Counted from the first letter of the stretch, positions 17,553-25,895 are shown. The stretch is 50,802 bases of DNA from Collinsella sp. AF23-2 (GCF_003459245.1 NZ_QRVG01000016.1:1-50802); one strand, 5' to 3'. Translations and numbers: made by a program. Notes: generated by a model not told the origin, from the sequence alone.

Positions 17553-18467
17553 CTAGTGGGAGGCCTCGTCGTCGAGTGCGCGCTTAATGCGGTCGCCCTC
17601 GGCAAGGAGATTCTCCAGATAGCGCTGGTCGCGGTCCTTGAGCGCGCGGCTGTAGGCGCCAAGCGATTCGATCAGATGGTCGATCTCGAAGGCGAGCGCG
17701 TCGGCGTCGTCGATCATGAGCTCGGACCACATTTGCGGGTTGAGGTGCGCCACGCGGGTGAGATCGCGGTAGCTACCGGCCGAAAAGCCGTGGTGGACCT
17801 GAGTGGTCGGGCTCTTAACATAGGCGTTGGAGACGACGTGCGCGAGCTGGCTCGTAAAGGCGATGACGCGGTCGTGCTCGGCGGCGCTGGTCACGCTGAA
17901 CTTGCCAAAGCCCAAGGGGCGTACCATCTCGCGCACCTGGCCCAAAAGCTCCAGTTTGAGCGCATCGTCCACCGCGGGCGGTACGAGCACGAGCGGGGCG
18001 CCCTGGAACAGGTCGGCGCGGGAGTGCGCATAGCCCGAGTACTGCGTGCCCGCCATGGGGTGCGCGCCCACAAAGTAAAAGCCGTGCTCGCGGGCTAGCT
18101 CAAAGGCGCGCTCGCACACGATGCCCTTGACGCCCACCGTGTCGATCACCACGGGGCCCATGATGGCCTCGGTGTCGGTGGCGTCGGCGAGCGCCTGGGC
18201 GTGCGCCTCGAGCCACTCGATGCATGCCTCGGGATAGCAGGCAAGGACGATGATGTCGCATTCGCCGAGCGTCTTGTCGTTAAGCTCTCCGGCGACAGTG
18301 CCCATGCTGGCGGCCGTCATGACATCGTCATCGGGGTCCCAGGCCAGCACGCGGACGCCCGCCTGCGCATAGCCGCGGGCAAAGCTGCCGCCGATGAGGC
18401 CCAGGCCGACGATGCCGGCGCACTTGGGGCCGCCCTGGTTAACGCGCGCGTTTCTCACTGTACCCAT
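17553..18467 (-). CDS. tyrA: Prephenate dehydrogenase
   Basis: This enzyme oxidatively decarboxylates prephenate to 4-hydroxyphenylpyruvate, the tyrosine branch. At 304 residues it is the minimal form, with neither a fused chorismate mutase nor a C-terminal ACT domain. It has a Rossmann motif GLGLIGGSFARGY at residues 20-32, VIDTVGVKG, the catalytic-region FVGAHPMAGTQYSGY, and HDRVIAFTSQLAHVVSNAY and FSAGSYRDLTRVAHLNPQMW in the helical dimerisation domain. Because there is no ACT domain, tyrosine control may act at transcription or on DAHP synthase instead. It starts three bases before the aroF stop boundary and is the second gene of the operon. Confidence 0.95.
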   Translation of the reverse strand: MGTVRNARVNQGGPKCAGIVGLGLIGGSFARGYAQAGVRVLAWDPDDDVMTAASMGTVAGELNDKTLGECDIIVLACYPEACIEWLEAHAQALADATDTEAIMGPVVIDTVGVKGIVCERAFELAREHGFYFVGAHPMAGTQYSGYAHSRADLFQGAPLVLVPPAVDDALKLELLGQVREMVRPLGFGKFSVTSAAEHDRVIAFTSQLAHVVSNAYVKSPTTQVHHGFSAGSYRDLTRVAHLNPQMWSELMIDDADALAFEIDHLIESLGAYSRALKDRDQRYLENLLAEGDRIKRALDDEASH

Positions 18468-18470
18468 GGG

Positions 18471-19493
18471 CTACTCCATGGTCTCATGGCAGACAACCTC
18501 GCGAATGGCTCGGATGCGGCGCATGGTGTCGTCGAACTGATCGGGGGTGAGGGCCTGAGCGCCGTCGGACCATGCGCGGCTGGGCTCGTCGTGGACCTCG
18601 ATCTCTAGGCCGTTGGCACCGCAGGCGGTCGCGGCGAGCGCCATGGGCTCAACGTAGCGGGTGTAGCCGGTGGCGTGGCTGGGGTCGGCGACGACGGGCA
18701 GGTGCGACAGGTGGTGCAGCACCGGCACGGCATTGAGGTCGAAGGTGTTGCGGGTGCGGGTCTCGAAGGTGCGGATGCCGCGCTCGCACAGGATGACGTT
18801 GTCGTTGCCCTCGCTCATGATGTACTCGGCGGCCATGAGCAGCTCATCGATCGTGCCGGACATGCCGCGCTTAAGCAAGATCGGAGTCTTGGTCTTGCCG
18901 ACCTCTTTGAGCAGAGGGAAGTTCTGGGCGTTGCGGGCGCCGATCTGCATGACGTCGATCTTCTTGTCCAGGAAGACCTGCACGTCGCGCGGGTCCATGA
19001 TCTCGGTGACGATCGGCATGTCGAGCTCGGCAGACGCCTCGCACAGCAGGTCCAGACCGGCGGGGCCCATGCCCTGGTAGGCGTACGGGGAAGTGCGGGG
19101 CTTGTAGGCACCGCCGCGCAGCATCGTGGCACCGGCGGCCTTCACGCGGCGGGCGATGCGGATGAGGTTCTCGCCCTCGACGGAGCACGGGCCGGCGATG
19201 ACCTGGAACTGATCGCCGCCGATCTTGACGCCGTGGCCGCAGTCGATGACGGAGTCCTCGGGGTGGAACTTGCGGTTGGCGCGCTTGAACGGCTCGGAAA
19301 CGCGCTGCACGCGCTCGACGACATCCATGGACTCGAGCAGGAATGGGTCGATCTTGGTCGTATCGCCCACCAGGCCGATGATCGTCTCATTCTCGCCGCG
19401 CGAGACATCGGTCTTCAGGCCCTTTTTCTCAATCCAGCTGACGATATGGCTGACGGCCTCGTCGCTGGCGCTCTCTTTTAAAATTGCAATCAT
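18471..19493 (-). CDS. aroF: 3-deoxy-7-phosphoheptulonate synthase (DAHP synthase, type I-beta)
   Basis: This enzyme is the entry step of the shikimate pathway, condensing PEP and erythrose-4-phosphate. The 340-residue protein has an N-terminal ferredoxin-like regulatory domain of about 70 residues (MIAILKESASD start, ETIIGLVGDTTKID). The catalytic barrel follows: FQVIAGPCSVEG, MLRGGAYKPRTSPYAYQG, EIMDPRDV, QIGARNAQNF, PILLKRGMSGT, CERGIRTFE and VVADPSHATGYT. This layout is the Thermotoga-like type I-beta form, in which the regulatory domain can bind tyrosine. The ATG at 19493 has GAGGTGAGAGG upstream and starts the family-typical sequence. It leads the aro operon, with a terminator-like hairpin in its 5' leader. 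Confidence 0.96.
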   Translation of the reverse strand: MIAILKESASDEAVSHIVSWIEKKGLKTDVSRGENETIIGLVGDTTKIDPFLLESMDVVERVQRVSEPFKRANRKFHPEDSVIDCGHGVKIGGDQFQVIAGPCSVEGENLIRIARRVKAAGATMLRGGAYKPRTSPYAYQGMGPAGLDLLCEASAELDMPIVTEIMDPRDVQVFLDKKIDVMQIGARNAQNFPLLKEVGKTKTPILLKRGMSGTIDELLMAAEYIMSEGNDNVILCERGIRTFETRTRNTFDLNAVPVLHHLSHLPVVADPSHATGYTRYVEPMALAATACGANGLEIEVHDEPSRAWSDGAQALTPDQFDDTMRRIRAIREVVCHETME

Positions 19494-19525
19494 GGTGTGC
19501 CTCTCACCTCGATGGATAACCCTTG

Positions 19526-19577
19526 CAAAAACGGCCCGCATCGCGAGCCGTGTACATATGGTGCATGAGAGTTTATA
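19526..19577 (-). promoter_or_regulatory. Candidate attenuator in the aroF leader
   Basis: On the minus strand, a TATAAA -10-like element (19572-19577) is followed within about 20 bases by a 9-bp stem, ACGGCTCGC / GCGGGCCGT (one G-U wobble, loop GAT), at 19531-19551. The stem runs directly into a UUUUU tract. The hairpin sits 33 bases upstream of the aroF start, in the leader of the aro operon, so it could terminate transcription unless overridden. A 20-codon reading frame starts at the ATG near 19566, runs through the hairpin and ends at a TGA overlapping the aroF ribosome-binding site. It contains two Tyr and one Phe codon. The -35 region is poor, and no antiterminator pairing is obvious. 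Confidence 0.5.
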
Positions 19578-19656
19578 CTATCTGACTCGCTTTTGCCTTC
19601 TAAAGTGGGCCGTTGAGCCGCGTCTTCCTCGGAATTGCAAAGCTTTTTCTTTTATT

Positions 19657-19686
19657 TTGATAGCCCGTGGTGTACTTGGGTATAAT
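19657..19686 (+). promoter_or_regulatory. Promoter of tRNA-Arg(CCG)
   Basis: TTGATA (19657-19662) and a perfect TATAAT (19681-19686) are separated by 18 bases. The -10 ends 11 bases before the first base of the tRNA, as expected for a housekeeping sigma-factor tRNA promoter. Confidence 0.8.
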
Positions 19687-19697
19687 GCCAGACGTTG

Positions 19698-19774
19698 GCC
19701 CTATTAGCTCAGGGGATTAGAGCGTCTGCCTCCGGAGCAGAAGGCCGTTGGTTCGAATCCAACATGGGGCACCA
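19698..19774 (+). tRNA. tRNA-Arg (anticodon CCG)
   Basis: The 77-base cloverleaf has acceptor arms GCCCTAT / ATGGGGC (one G-U), a D-arm GCTC / GAGC, anticodon stem TCTGC / GCAGA with loop CTCCGGA (anticodon CCG, reading CGG), T-arm GTTGG / CCAAC and encoded CCA. A strong promoter precedes it. Confidence 0.96.
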
Positions 19775-19785
19775 TCGAACGTGAG

Positions 19786-19819
19786 ACCGTCCGAACCTCG
19801 CATGGTCCGGGCGGTTTTT
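19786..19819 (+). terminator. Terminator after tRNA-Arg(CCG)
   Basis: Arms ACCGTCCGAACC and GGTCCGGGCGGT pair over about 12 positions with one mismatch and one wobble, followed by TTTTT. It ends about 30 bases before the start of the P-type ATPase gene, so that gene would need read-through or its own promoter. Confidence 0.82.
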
Positions 19820-19850
19820 CTTATACCGACGCGACGTGATGGGACGTGGT

Positions 19851-22568
19851 ATGGCAGCAACGGATATCGAGCGCGGACTCTCGACCGCCGAGGTCGAGGA
19901 GCGCATCGCCGCCGGTAAGATCAACCGCAACATGGAGCTCAAGACCAAGTCGGTCAAAGAGCTCATCATCGAGAACCTCTGCACGCTGTTCAATTTGATC
20001 AACGTGATCTTGGCGTTCCTGGTCATTTTGACCGGTTCGTTTAAGAATCTGACGTTCCTGTTCGTGGTGTTCCTCAATACCGCTATTGGCGTCATTCAGT
20101 CCATGCGTTCCAAGAAGATGGTCGATAAGCTCACGCTGCTGACCTCCAAGAAGGCCATCGCGGTGCGCGACGGCTCCGAGGTGGAGCTCGACCTGGACCA
20201 GATCGTGCTCGACGACATCATCCGCCTGGGGCGCGGCGACCAGATCCCCGCTGACGCCGTGGTGGTTTCGGGCGAGGCGCTCGTGAACGAGAGCCTGCTG
20301 ACGGGCGAGAGCGATCTTATTAAGAAACAGCCCGGTTCCGAGCTCATGAGCGGCAGCTTTATCGACTCGGGTCTGCTGCGCGCCCGCGTGATCCATGTCG
20401 GCGCCGACAACTACGTGGCCAAAATTAATAACGAGGCCAAGTACGTCAAAAAGGTCAATTCCGAGATCATGAACGCGCTTAACGCCATCGTGCGCTTTGC
20501 GAGCATCATCATGATCCCGCTCGGTTTGGCGTTGTTTGCCTCGAGCGTGAGCGAGCTGTGGGATGCCGCGGGAACCCCAGGCAATAGCGCGCTTTCGTGG
20601 TGCTTCTCCGAGCTGTTGGCTGGTCATGTGCCTTCGTCGGCGCTGCTGTCCACGGTGGGCGCCCTGCTGGGCATGATCCCGCAAGGCCTGGTGCTGCTGA
20701 CCTCGTCGGTGCTCGCCATCGCCACGGTGCGCCTGGCCCGCCGCAAGGTACTCGCGCAGCAGCTCTACTGCATTGAGACGCTCGCGCGCGTCGACGTGCT
20801 GTGCCTGGACAAGACGGGCACCATCACGTCGGGCCGCATGGAGGTCGAGGGTACCTATCCGCTGCCGGTCGAGGGTATGGGTGCGGGGGAGGGCGACGCC
20901 GCCGTTCCCGTCGATACCACGGTGCTCGATTTTGCGCTGGCTAACGTCGCACGTGCGACCTCGGCCGATGCCAACGAGACCTGTCAGGCGCTGCTCAACT
21001 ATTACGCCGACCGTCCGGTCGAGGTGTCCGAGCCGCTGTCGGTCATTCCGTTCTCGTCTTCCAAAAAGTGGAGCGGCGCGTCGTTTGCACAGGGCTCATA
21101 TGTGATGGGTGCGGCGCAGTTTGTGCTCTCTGATCGTGCGTTTGCCCAGGTCGAGAACCGTGTCGCCGAGCTTGCCGATACCTGCCGCGTGCTCGTGGTG
21201 GCGCGCGTTGACGGCTTTACGCCCGATGGCGATATGGTGGGCGAGGCCGAGCCCGTGGGCTTTGTGACCATACGCGACGAGATCCGTACCTCGGCGGCCG
21301 AGACCATCGGCTACTTTAACGAGCAGGGCGTGACTCTCAACGTGATCAGTGGCGACGACCCGCGTACGGTGTCGTCGATCGCGCGCGTGGTGGGCGTGCC
21401 GGGGGCGGACGCTTATGTGGACGCCACGACGCTCGATACGCCGGCCAAGCTCGATGCCGCAGTGGACCGCTACCATGTCTTTGGTCGTGTGACCCCGCAG
21501 CAGAAGCGCGAGCTCGTGCAGGCGCTCAAGCGCCGCGAGCACACCGTGGCCATGACAGGCGACGGCGTCAACGACGTGCTGGCGCTCAAGGAGGCCGACT
21601 GCTCCGTGGCCATGGCGGCCGGCTCCGATGCCGCGCGTAACGTGGCCGAGATCGTGCTCGTCGACAACGACTTTGCCTCGATGCCCGCCGTGGTGGCCGA
21701 GGGCCGTCGCTCCATCAACAACCTGCAGCGTTCGGCTTCGCTGTTCCTGACTAAGACGCTGTTCTCGATGGGCCTGGCGGCGCTGTGCATCGCACTGCCG
21801 CCGTACCCTTTCGAGCCGATTCAGATGACGCTCATCAACTTCTTCTGCATTGGCGCGCCGGGCTTTGTGTTGGGCCTGGAGCCCAACAATGCTCGCGTGA
21901 AGGGGTCGTTCCTGACGAACGTGCTCAAGCGGGCACTGCCGGCGTCGATTGCGGTCATTTTGGCCGCGGCGCTCGATATCTTTGTGGCGCGCGTGTTTGG
22001 CTTTAGCCAGCTCACGCTGTCTACGATGTGCCTGCTTTCGTCGTGCGCGGTGAGCGTCAGCCTGATCTGGCGCATCTCGCAGCCTCTCACGCCCTTACGT
22101 GTGGTGCTCTTCGTGTTTGTTGTCGCCGGCATCCTGGTGGGCGTTATCGGATTCCCGGAGCTGCTGTCTATTGCCAACCTGTCGATGGGCCAGATGGTAA
22201 TCTTGGCTGTCATCGTGGTCTTTACCTGCTCGGTGTTCTTTAAGCTCGCCACGATGATAGATTCGCTCAAGCCGCGTCGTCGTCATGCCGCAACTGGTTT
22301 TGGCCGCGGTGTGCGCGTCCACCTGGGTCGCGGTGGCGGCAAGGTGAGCTCGACGGGTTCGACGGCCGAGCGTTTTGCCAAGCGCGTCGCCGCCGACATG
22401 GCGCAGCGCCGCGAAGATCGCACCGCTCGCGAGGCCGAGGCCCGCGCACTCGAGGGCGTGGCCCAGGCCCAGCCCAAGAAAAAGAAGGGTAGCGGAGCCA
22501 AGCGCTCTCGCGTAACCAAGTCCGCCCAAGGCATCAAAGTCTCGATGCCGAGCAAAAAGAAGAAGTAA
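19851..22568 (+). CDS. P-type cation-transporting ATPase (CtpE-like)
   Basis: This is a membrane ATPase of about 905 residues. The actuator domain carries the TGES loop (SLLTGESDLI). The phosphorylation site is DKTGTIT with Asp320. The nucleotide domain follows, then the hinge TGDGVNDVLALKEADCSVAM. Helix pairs lie near residues 45-95 and 220-300, and six more lie after about residue 620. There is no N-terminal metal-binding domain. The helix-4 motif reads IPQGLVLLTS where Ca-ATPases usually have PEGL. Overall it most resembles CtpE/YloB-type transporters; mycobacterial CtpE is linked to calcium uptake, but the ion cannot be set here. The C-terminus is a long basic tail ending in clustered lysines. 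The ATG at 19851 has GGGA six bases upstream; a GTG/ATG pair 12-15 bases earlier is possible. Confidence 0.88.
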   Translation: MAATDIERGLSTAEVEERIAAGKINRNMELKTKSVKELIIENLCTLFNLINVILAFLVILTGSFKNLTFLFVVFLNTAIGVIQSMRSKKMVDKLTLLTSKKAIAVRDGSEVELDLDQIVLDDIIRLGRGDQIPADAVVVSGEALVNESLLTGESDLIKKQPGSELMSGSFIDSGLLRARVIHVGADNYVAKINNEAKYVKKVNSEIMNALNAIVRFASIIMIPLGLALFASSVSELWDAAGTPGNSALSWCFSELLAGHVPSSALLSTVGALLGMIPQGLVLLTSSVLAIATVRLARRKVLAQQLYCIETLARVDVLCLDKTGTITSGRMEVEGTYPLPVEGMGAGEGDAAVPVDTTVLDFALANVARATSADANETCQALLNYYADRPVEVSEPLSVIPFSSSKKWSGASFAQGSYVMGAAQFVLSDRAFAQVENRVAELADTCRVLVVARVDGFTPDGDMVGEAEPVGFVTIRDEIRTSAAETIGYFNEQGVTLNVISGDDPRTVSSIARVVGVPGADAYVDATTLDTPAKLDAAVDRYHVFGRVTPQQKRELVQALKRREHTVAMTGDGVNDVLALKEADCSVAMAAGSDAARNVAEIVLVDNDFASMPAVVAEGRRSINNLQRSASLFLTKTLFSMGLAALCIALPPYPFEPIQMTLINFFCIGAPGFVLGLEPNNARVKGSFLTNVLKRALPASIAVILAAALDIFVARVFGFSQLTLSTMCLLSSCAVSVSLIWRISQPLTPLRVVLFVFVVAGILVGVIGFPELLSIANLSMGQMVILAVIVVFTCSVFFKLATMIDSLKPRRRHAATGFGRGVRVHLGRGGGKVSSTGSTAERFAKRVAADMAQRREDRTAREAEARALEGVAQAQPKKKKGSGAKRSRVTKSAQGIKVSMPSKKKK

Positions 22569-22671
22569 CTACGCGCCCTGGCGATGTTGAATTGGTGCCT
22601 TGCTCCTGTAGGGCCGTGGCGATGTTATGCTCTAACCTCGATTATTTGAATTGCTTCGAAAAGAGGATGCC

Positions 22672-23814
22672 GTGATCTGCCCGCATTGCCTTAAGACTAT
22701 CGAGGACGGCGCCTCGTTCTGCCCCTACTGCAACGCCTATGTGGGTCCGGGCGATGGTCCCGAGCACACCGAATTCGTGTTCTGTGAGGGCTGCGGTGCC
22801 CGTCTTTCTCCGCATGATCGTACGTGCCCCAAATGCGGACGCCCCGCTCCGGGTATCCTCTCCGAGGATGCGGCAGCATCCGACCTGGCAGCGGGCCGCA
22901 CGGCGGGCTTTCCGCGCCTAACGCAAGAGCAGATCGATACCGAGGTGCCGCATGCGCCGGCCTCTGCCGCTGCGGTGCTTTCGGACGCCGCCGACCCCAA
23001 TGAGACCTGCGTGCTGCCAGCTTTCGATAAGGATTTCGGTATCCCCAAGGTCGATATTCCCACGCCCGTTTCCCTGCATGACGATGCTCAAAAACCCAAG
23101 CGCAAGGTGCACCCCGACGAGGACGCCTATCACAAGCATAAGCGTCATATTCCCAAGCCGCTCATTATCATCGCGGTCCTTGCCGTCGTGTGCGGTGGTG
23201 CCTATTGGTTCGTGACGACCGATCCCATGGGTGTTATGCCTGGCTTCTACGACCAGTTTGGCCAAGCTGCACAAACCACCTTCCCCACGCGTCAAAAGGG
23301 CGAGGCGACTGAGGACGATACCAAGCAGGGCGATTCTGCCGAGGTGGTTCAGGAAGAAACCGTGCTCACCGATGATCAGCTCTATACCAGGCTCGATGGT
23401 CTGTATCAGACCATCGTGTCCTACGCTGACGAGGACCAGATCGGCGAGGTCATCGATTCCTTTAACAACGGTTATCTCCGAACGCCGCTGTCCACCCGTC
23501 AGGAGCTGTCGCAGAGTGCCTACGCCCTACGCGACCAGATCAAAAAGACGCAAGATGAGCTCAACAACCTGAAAGTACAGGACGATACGGTCTATGCGGA
23601 TGACATCGCCCACTTAAAGCAGCTTGCCGAGTGGATGTATGAGCGCGTCGACGTGATCTGCCAGAGCTGGGATATCTCGCTGGCCATTCCCGATGGCGAG
23701 TCGATGAGTTCCCACCAAAGCGAGATCCTGGCGCCCATCGCGCAGGGCGGCAACAGCGCGCTGAACCAGTACGATGCCAATGTGGGTTCCTGGAAGCCGC
23801 AGCAGCGTTCCTAA
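22672..23814 (+). CDS. Double zinc-ribbon single-pass membrane protein, function unknown
   Basis: This 380-residue protein starts with two four-cysteine zinc ribbons: CPHC / CPYC within the first 25 residues and CEGC / CPKC about 20 residues later. A flexible, acidic, proline-containing linker follows, then a basic stretch (KHKRH). A single membrane helix near residues 160-180 (PLIIIAVLAVVCGGAYWFV) leads into an extracellular region of about 200 residues with helical, coiled-coil-like character around YALRDQIKKTQDELNNLKV. The topology is zinc ribbons inside, helical domain outside. No enzymatic motif is recognised. The GTG at 22672 with AGAGGA just upstream is preferred over a TTG 21 bases earlier. 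It precedes a cyclophilin and a TPR membrane protein on the same strand. Confidence 0.8.
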   Translation: MICPHCLKTIEDGASFCPYCNAYVGPGDGPEHTEFVFCEGCGARLSPHDRTCPKCGRPAPGILSEDAAASDLAAGRTAGFPRLTQEQIDTEVPHAPASAAAVLSDAADPNETCVLPAFDKDFGIPKVDIPTPVSLHDDAQKPKRKVHPDEDAYHKHKRHIPKPLIIIAVLAVVCGGAYWFVTTDPMGVMPGFYDQFGQAAQTTFPTRQKGEATEDDTKQGDSAEVVQEETVLTDDQLYTRLDGLYQTIVSYADEDQIGEVIDSFNNGYLRTPLSTRQELSQSAYALRDQIKKTQDELNNLKVQDDTVYADDIAHLKQLAEWMYERVDVICQSWDISLAIPDGESMSSHQSEILAPIAQGGNSALNQYDANVGSWKPQQRS

Positions 23815-23852
23815 AATTAGTTCGCCATAGTCGGCATAACCTACGTGCGCAA

Positions 23853-23882
23853 TTGATGTAAACCCGTGCTTATTGCTACAAT
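23853..23882 (+). promoter_or_regulatory. Promoter for the cyclophilin gene
   Basis: TTGATG (23853-23858) and TACAAT (23877-23882) are separated by 18 bases. The -10 lies 39 bases before the cyclophilin ATG, giving a short leader that includes the strong GAGGAAGGA ribosome-binding site. Confidence 0.6.
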
Positions 23883-23921
23883 TCGTACAAATATGCTTTA
23901 AACGCACGAGGAAGGAACCAC

Positions 23922-24464
23922 ATGTTTGGTTTTAAGAAAGAGCTCTACACGCCCGAGTATCAGCTTGTCGGCGACGAGTGCGCCGTAATCGAGACGTCGA
24001 AGGGTACCATCAAGGTCAAGTTTGACGGCGAGGGCGCTCCCATTCATGTCGCGAACTTCTGCGAGCTTTCCACGATGGGCTTCTATGATGGCCTTAAGTT
24101 CCATCGCTATGTGCCCGGTTTTGTTATCCAGGGCGGCGACCCCAATACCCGCGACATGTCCGGCGCCGACGTCGCTGCCGGTCTTGAGGGCCCCGACGGT
24201 ATGCCCGGTACCGGTGGCCCCGGCTACTGCATCAAGGGCGAGTTTGCCACCAATCCGCGCAACAGCCATGTCGATGGCGCCCTTGCCATGGCACGCTCCA
24301 TGGACCCCGATTCCGCGGGTTCGCAGTTCTACTTCTGCCTGGGTGCCCAGCATAACCTCGATTCCGGTTACACCGTCTTTGGTACCACGGTCGAGGGTCT
24401 CGATGTGATTTCGCAGCTGCGTGCCGGCGACGAGATCGTCCATGTCGAGATCGTTCACGAGTAA
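23922..24464 (+). CDS. ppiB: Peptidyl-prolyl cis-trans isomerase, cyclophilin type
   Basis: This 180-residue cytoplasmic cyclophilin would speed proline isomerisation during protein folding. The catalytic and binding motifs are intact: FHRYVPGFVIQGGDP with the active-site Arg, AMARSMDPDSAGSQFYF, and LDSGYTVFGTTVEGLDV. There is no signal peptide, and the N-terminus of about 20 residues before AVIETSKGTIKV is a short extension. It has a separate promoter and a strong ribosome-binding site. The next gene (TPR protein) starts 11 bases after its stop, so they are probably co-transcribed. The symbol is applied by family resemblance. Confidence 0.93.
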   Translation: MFGFKKELYTPEYQLVGDECAVIETSKGTIKVKFDGEGAPIHVANFCELSTMGFYDGLKFHRYVPGFVIQGGDPNTRDMSGADVAAGLEGPDGMPGTGGPGYCIKGEFATNPRNSHVDGALAMARSMDPDSAGSQFYFCLGAQHNLDSGYTVFGTTVEGLDVISQLRAGDEIVHVEIVHE

Positions 24465-24475
24465 AGGGGACTTCC

Positions 24476-25780
24476 TTGAATAGCCAGCTGATCCAACAGG
24501 GCCGCGCCGCTTACCGCGCGGGTGATTTTTCTGCTGCAGCCCAGATGCTTGGGGCGGCAAAGACTCCCGATGAGATTATGGGCGAGGCCGATCACCTTCG
24601 TGGCAACGCCTTGATGCACCTTGGCATGTATGCCGAGGCCGCCGAGGCCTATGCCGCCGCCCTCAACGACGGTACCTACGGCAAGCGCGGCGCGCTGCTC
24701 ACCAACCGCGGCAAGGCGCTCGCCGCCGTGGGCGACTACACGACGGCCGCTCAGGCTTTCTCTGCCGCTACGCAGGATGCTTCCTATGCCACGCCGTTCA
24801 AGGCCTATCTGGGCCTGGGCAATGCGCTGTTCCAGTCGGGCGACTATGCCAACGCGGGAACCGCCTTCCGTCAGGCTGCCATCGACGGCGCCAATCCGGC
24901 TCCTGCCGCCGCACTCGGCGAGCTCGGTCGTTGCTTCATTAAGCTCGGCCGTCCGGCGGATGCCGTGGAGACCTACCGCACGGCTATCGACTTTGCCGGC
25001 CCCCGCGACGACACGCGTGCGCTCAACGCCGGCATGGGTCAGGCGCTTTCTGCCGCCGGCCGTCCCTCCGACGCACTCGACGCCTTTAACGCCGCTACTG
25101 CCGATGGCATCTACCAGCTCACCTCCGAGCAGGCCGATGAGCTTGCCCGCGTGCACGATTCGCTTGCCGCGCTGTCTGCCCAGACGGCTATGGCCACGGC
25201 TCCGGCGCCCGCGATGGACGCTCCTGCCGTCGATCCGCTCGATCCTACGGGCGCGACCGGTCAGTTTATGCCCGATCCCTCGGACACCGGCTTCTTTACG
25301 CTGTCCGAGTCCGAGATGGTCCAGCAGGACCGTCAGGATCGTAAGCAGGCCAAGGTCCGTCGTCGCCATCGCCACACGGGTCTTAAAGTCTTCATCGTGC
25401 TGCTTCTGCTCATTTTGATCGCCGCGGGCGGTCTGGGCTTTGCCTACACGCGCGGCTTTGGCTTCCCGTCTCAGGAGTCTGTCGTTACCGATCTGTTCCA
25501 GGCTGCCGGCGACGGTGACGCCGCAAAGGCCGAGTCTTGCCTGGCCTCGAGCCTGTCCGAGGACGCTAAGTCGATGATCATCTCCTCGATTCCGCAGGGT
25601 GCCACCGTGTCCGTCGAGGGCATGGATCAGTCCATGACCGAGACGACCGCCAAGGTGAAGGCATCGCTGTCCAAGGGCGGCGAGCAGGAGTACACCGTCA
25701 AATTCGTGCGCTCCGACAACCATATCGGCTGGGCCGTTTCTTCGCTCGATATGGATTTCTCGGCTGCTGACAACCAGTAG
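24476..25780 (+). CDS. TPR-repeat protein with a single membrane helix
   Basis: This 434-residue protein begins with about six to seven helical tetratricopeptide-like repeats (residues 1 to about 230, e.g. ALMHLGMYAEAAEAYAAAL, GNALFQSGDYANAGTAFRQA, GRCFIKLGRPADAVETYRTA). A linker and a basic stretch (RKQAKVRRRHRH) follow, then a membrane helix near residues 303-325. The C-terminal external domain of about 110 residues (SVVTDLFQAAGDGDAAKAESCL) looks like a DUF4878/lumazine-binding-type domain, though this is tentative. The repeats should face the cytoplasm as a protein-interaction scaffold. The TTG start at 24476 has AAGGGGA five bases upstream. It lies between the cyclophilin gene and a strong hairpin before mreB. 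No specific function is known. Confidence 0.85.
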   Translation: MNSQLIQQGRAAYRAGDFSAAAQMLGAAKTPDEIMGEADHLRGNALMHLGMYAEAAEAYAAALNDGTYGKRGALLTNRGKALAAVGDYTTAAQAFSAATQDASYATPFKAYLGLGNALFQSGDYANAGTAFRQAAIDGANPAPAAALGELGRCFIKLGRPADAVETYRTAIDFAGPRDDTRALNAGMGQALSAAGRPSDALDAFNAATADGIYQLTSEQADELARVHDSLAALSAQTAMATAPAPAMDAPAVDPLDPTGATGQFMPDPSDTGFFTLSESEMVQQDRQDRKQAKVRRRHRHTGLKVFIVLLLLILIAAGGLGFAYTRGFGFPSQESVVTDLFQAAGDGDAAKAESCLASSLSEDAKSMIISSIPQGATVSVEGMDQSMTETTAKVKASLSKGGEQEYTVKFVRSDNHIGWAVSSLDMDFSAADNQ

Positions 25781-25802
25781 TGACCTTATGGGATTTAGCT
25801 TT

Positions 25803-25838
25803 GCCCGGCGCTTCACCGCAAGTGAGGCGCCGGGCTTG
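25803..25838 (+). terminator. Hairpin terminator between the TPR gene and mreB
   Basis: A 14-bp stem, GCCCGGCGCTTCAC / GTGAGGCGCCGGGC (one G-U wobble), with a 5-base loop lies 22 bases after the TPR gene stop. The T-tract is short (CTTGC), so termination may be incomplete. A TATGAT (25845-25850) just downstream could be the -10 of the mreB operon promoter. Confidence 0.65.
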
Positions 25839-25895
25839 CGCTAGTATGATGAGCTAGTAGTTTTCCAGCAATCATCCAACACATCAGGAGTTGCG

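Noticed and set aside
19494..19566. The 20-codon leader frame as a definite coding gene
   Set aside because: It has no ribosome-binding site and is only modestly enriched in aromatic codons, so it is discussed as part of the attenuator rather than called.
10865..19774. Genomic island bounded by the two tRNA-Arg genes
   Set aside because: There is no integrase, no duplicated tRNA 3' end and no phage or mobile gene. The segment holds only a housekeeping biosynthetic operon with ordinary composition.
24455..25816. Minus-strand open frame opposite the TPR gene
   Set aside because: It covers exactly the alanine-rich TPR coding region, whose bias keeps the opposite frame open. No ribosome-binding site or family is seen.
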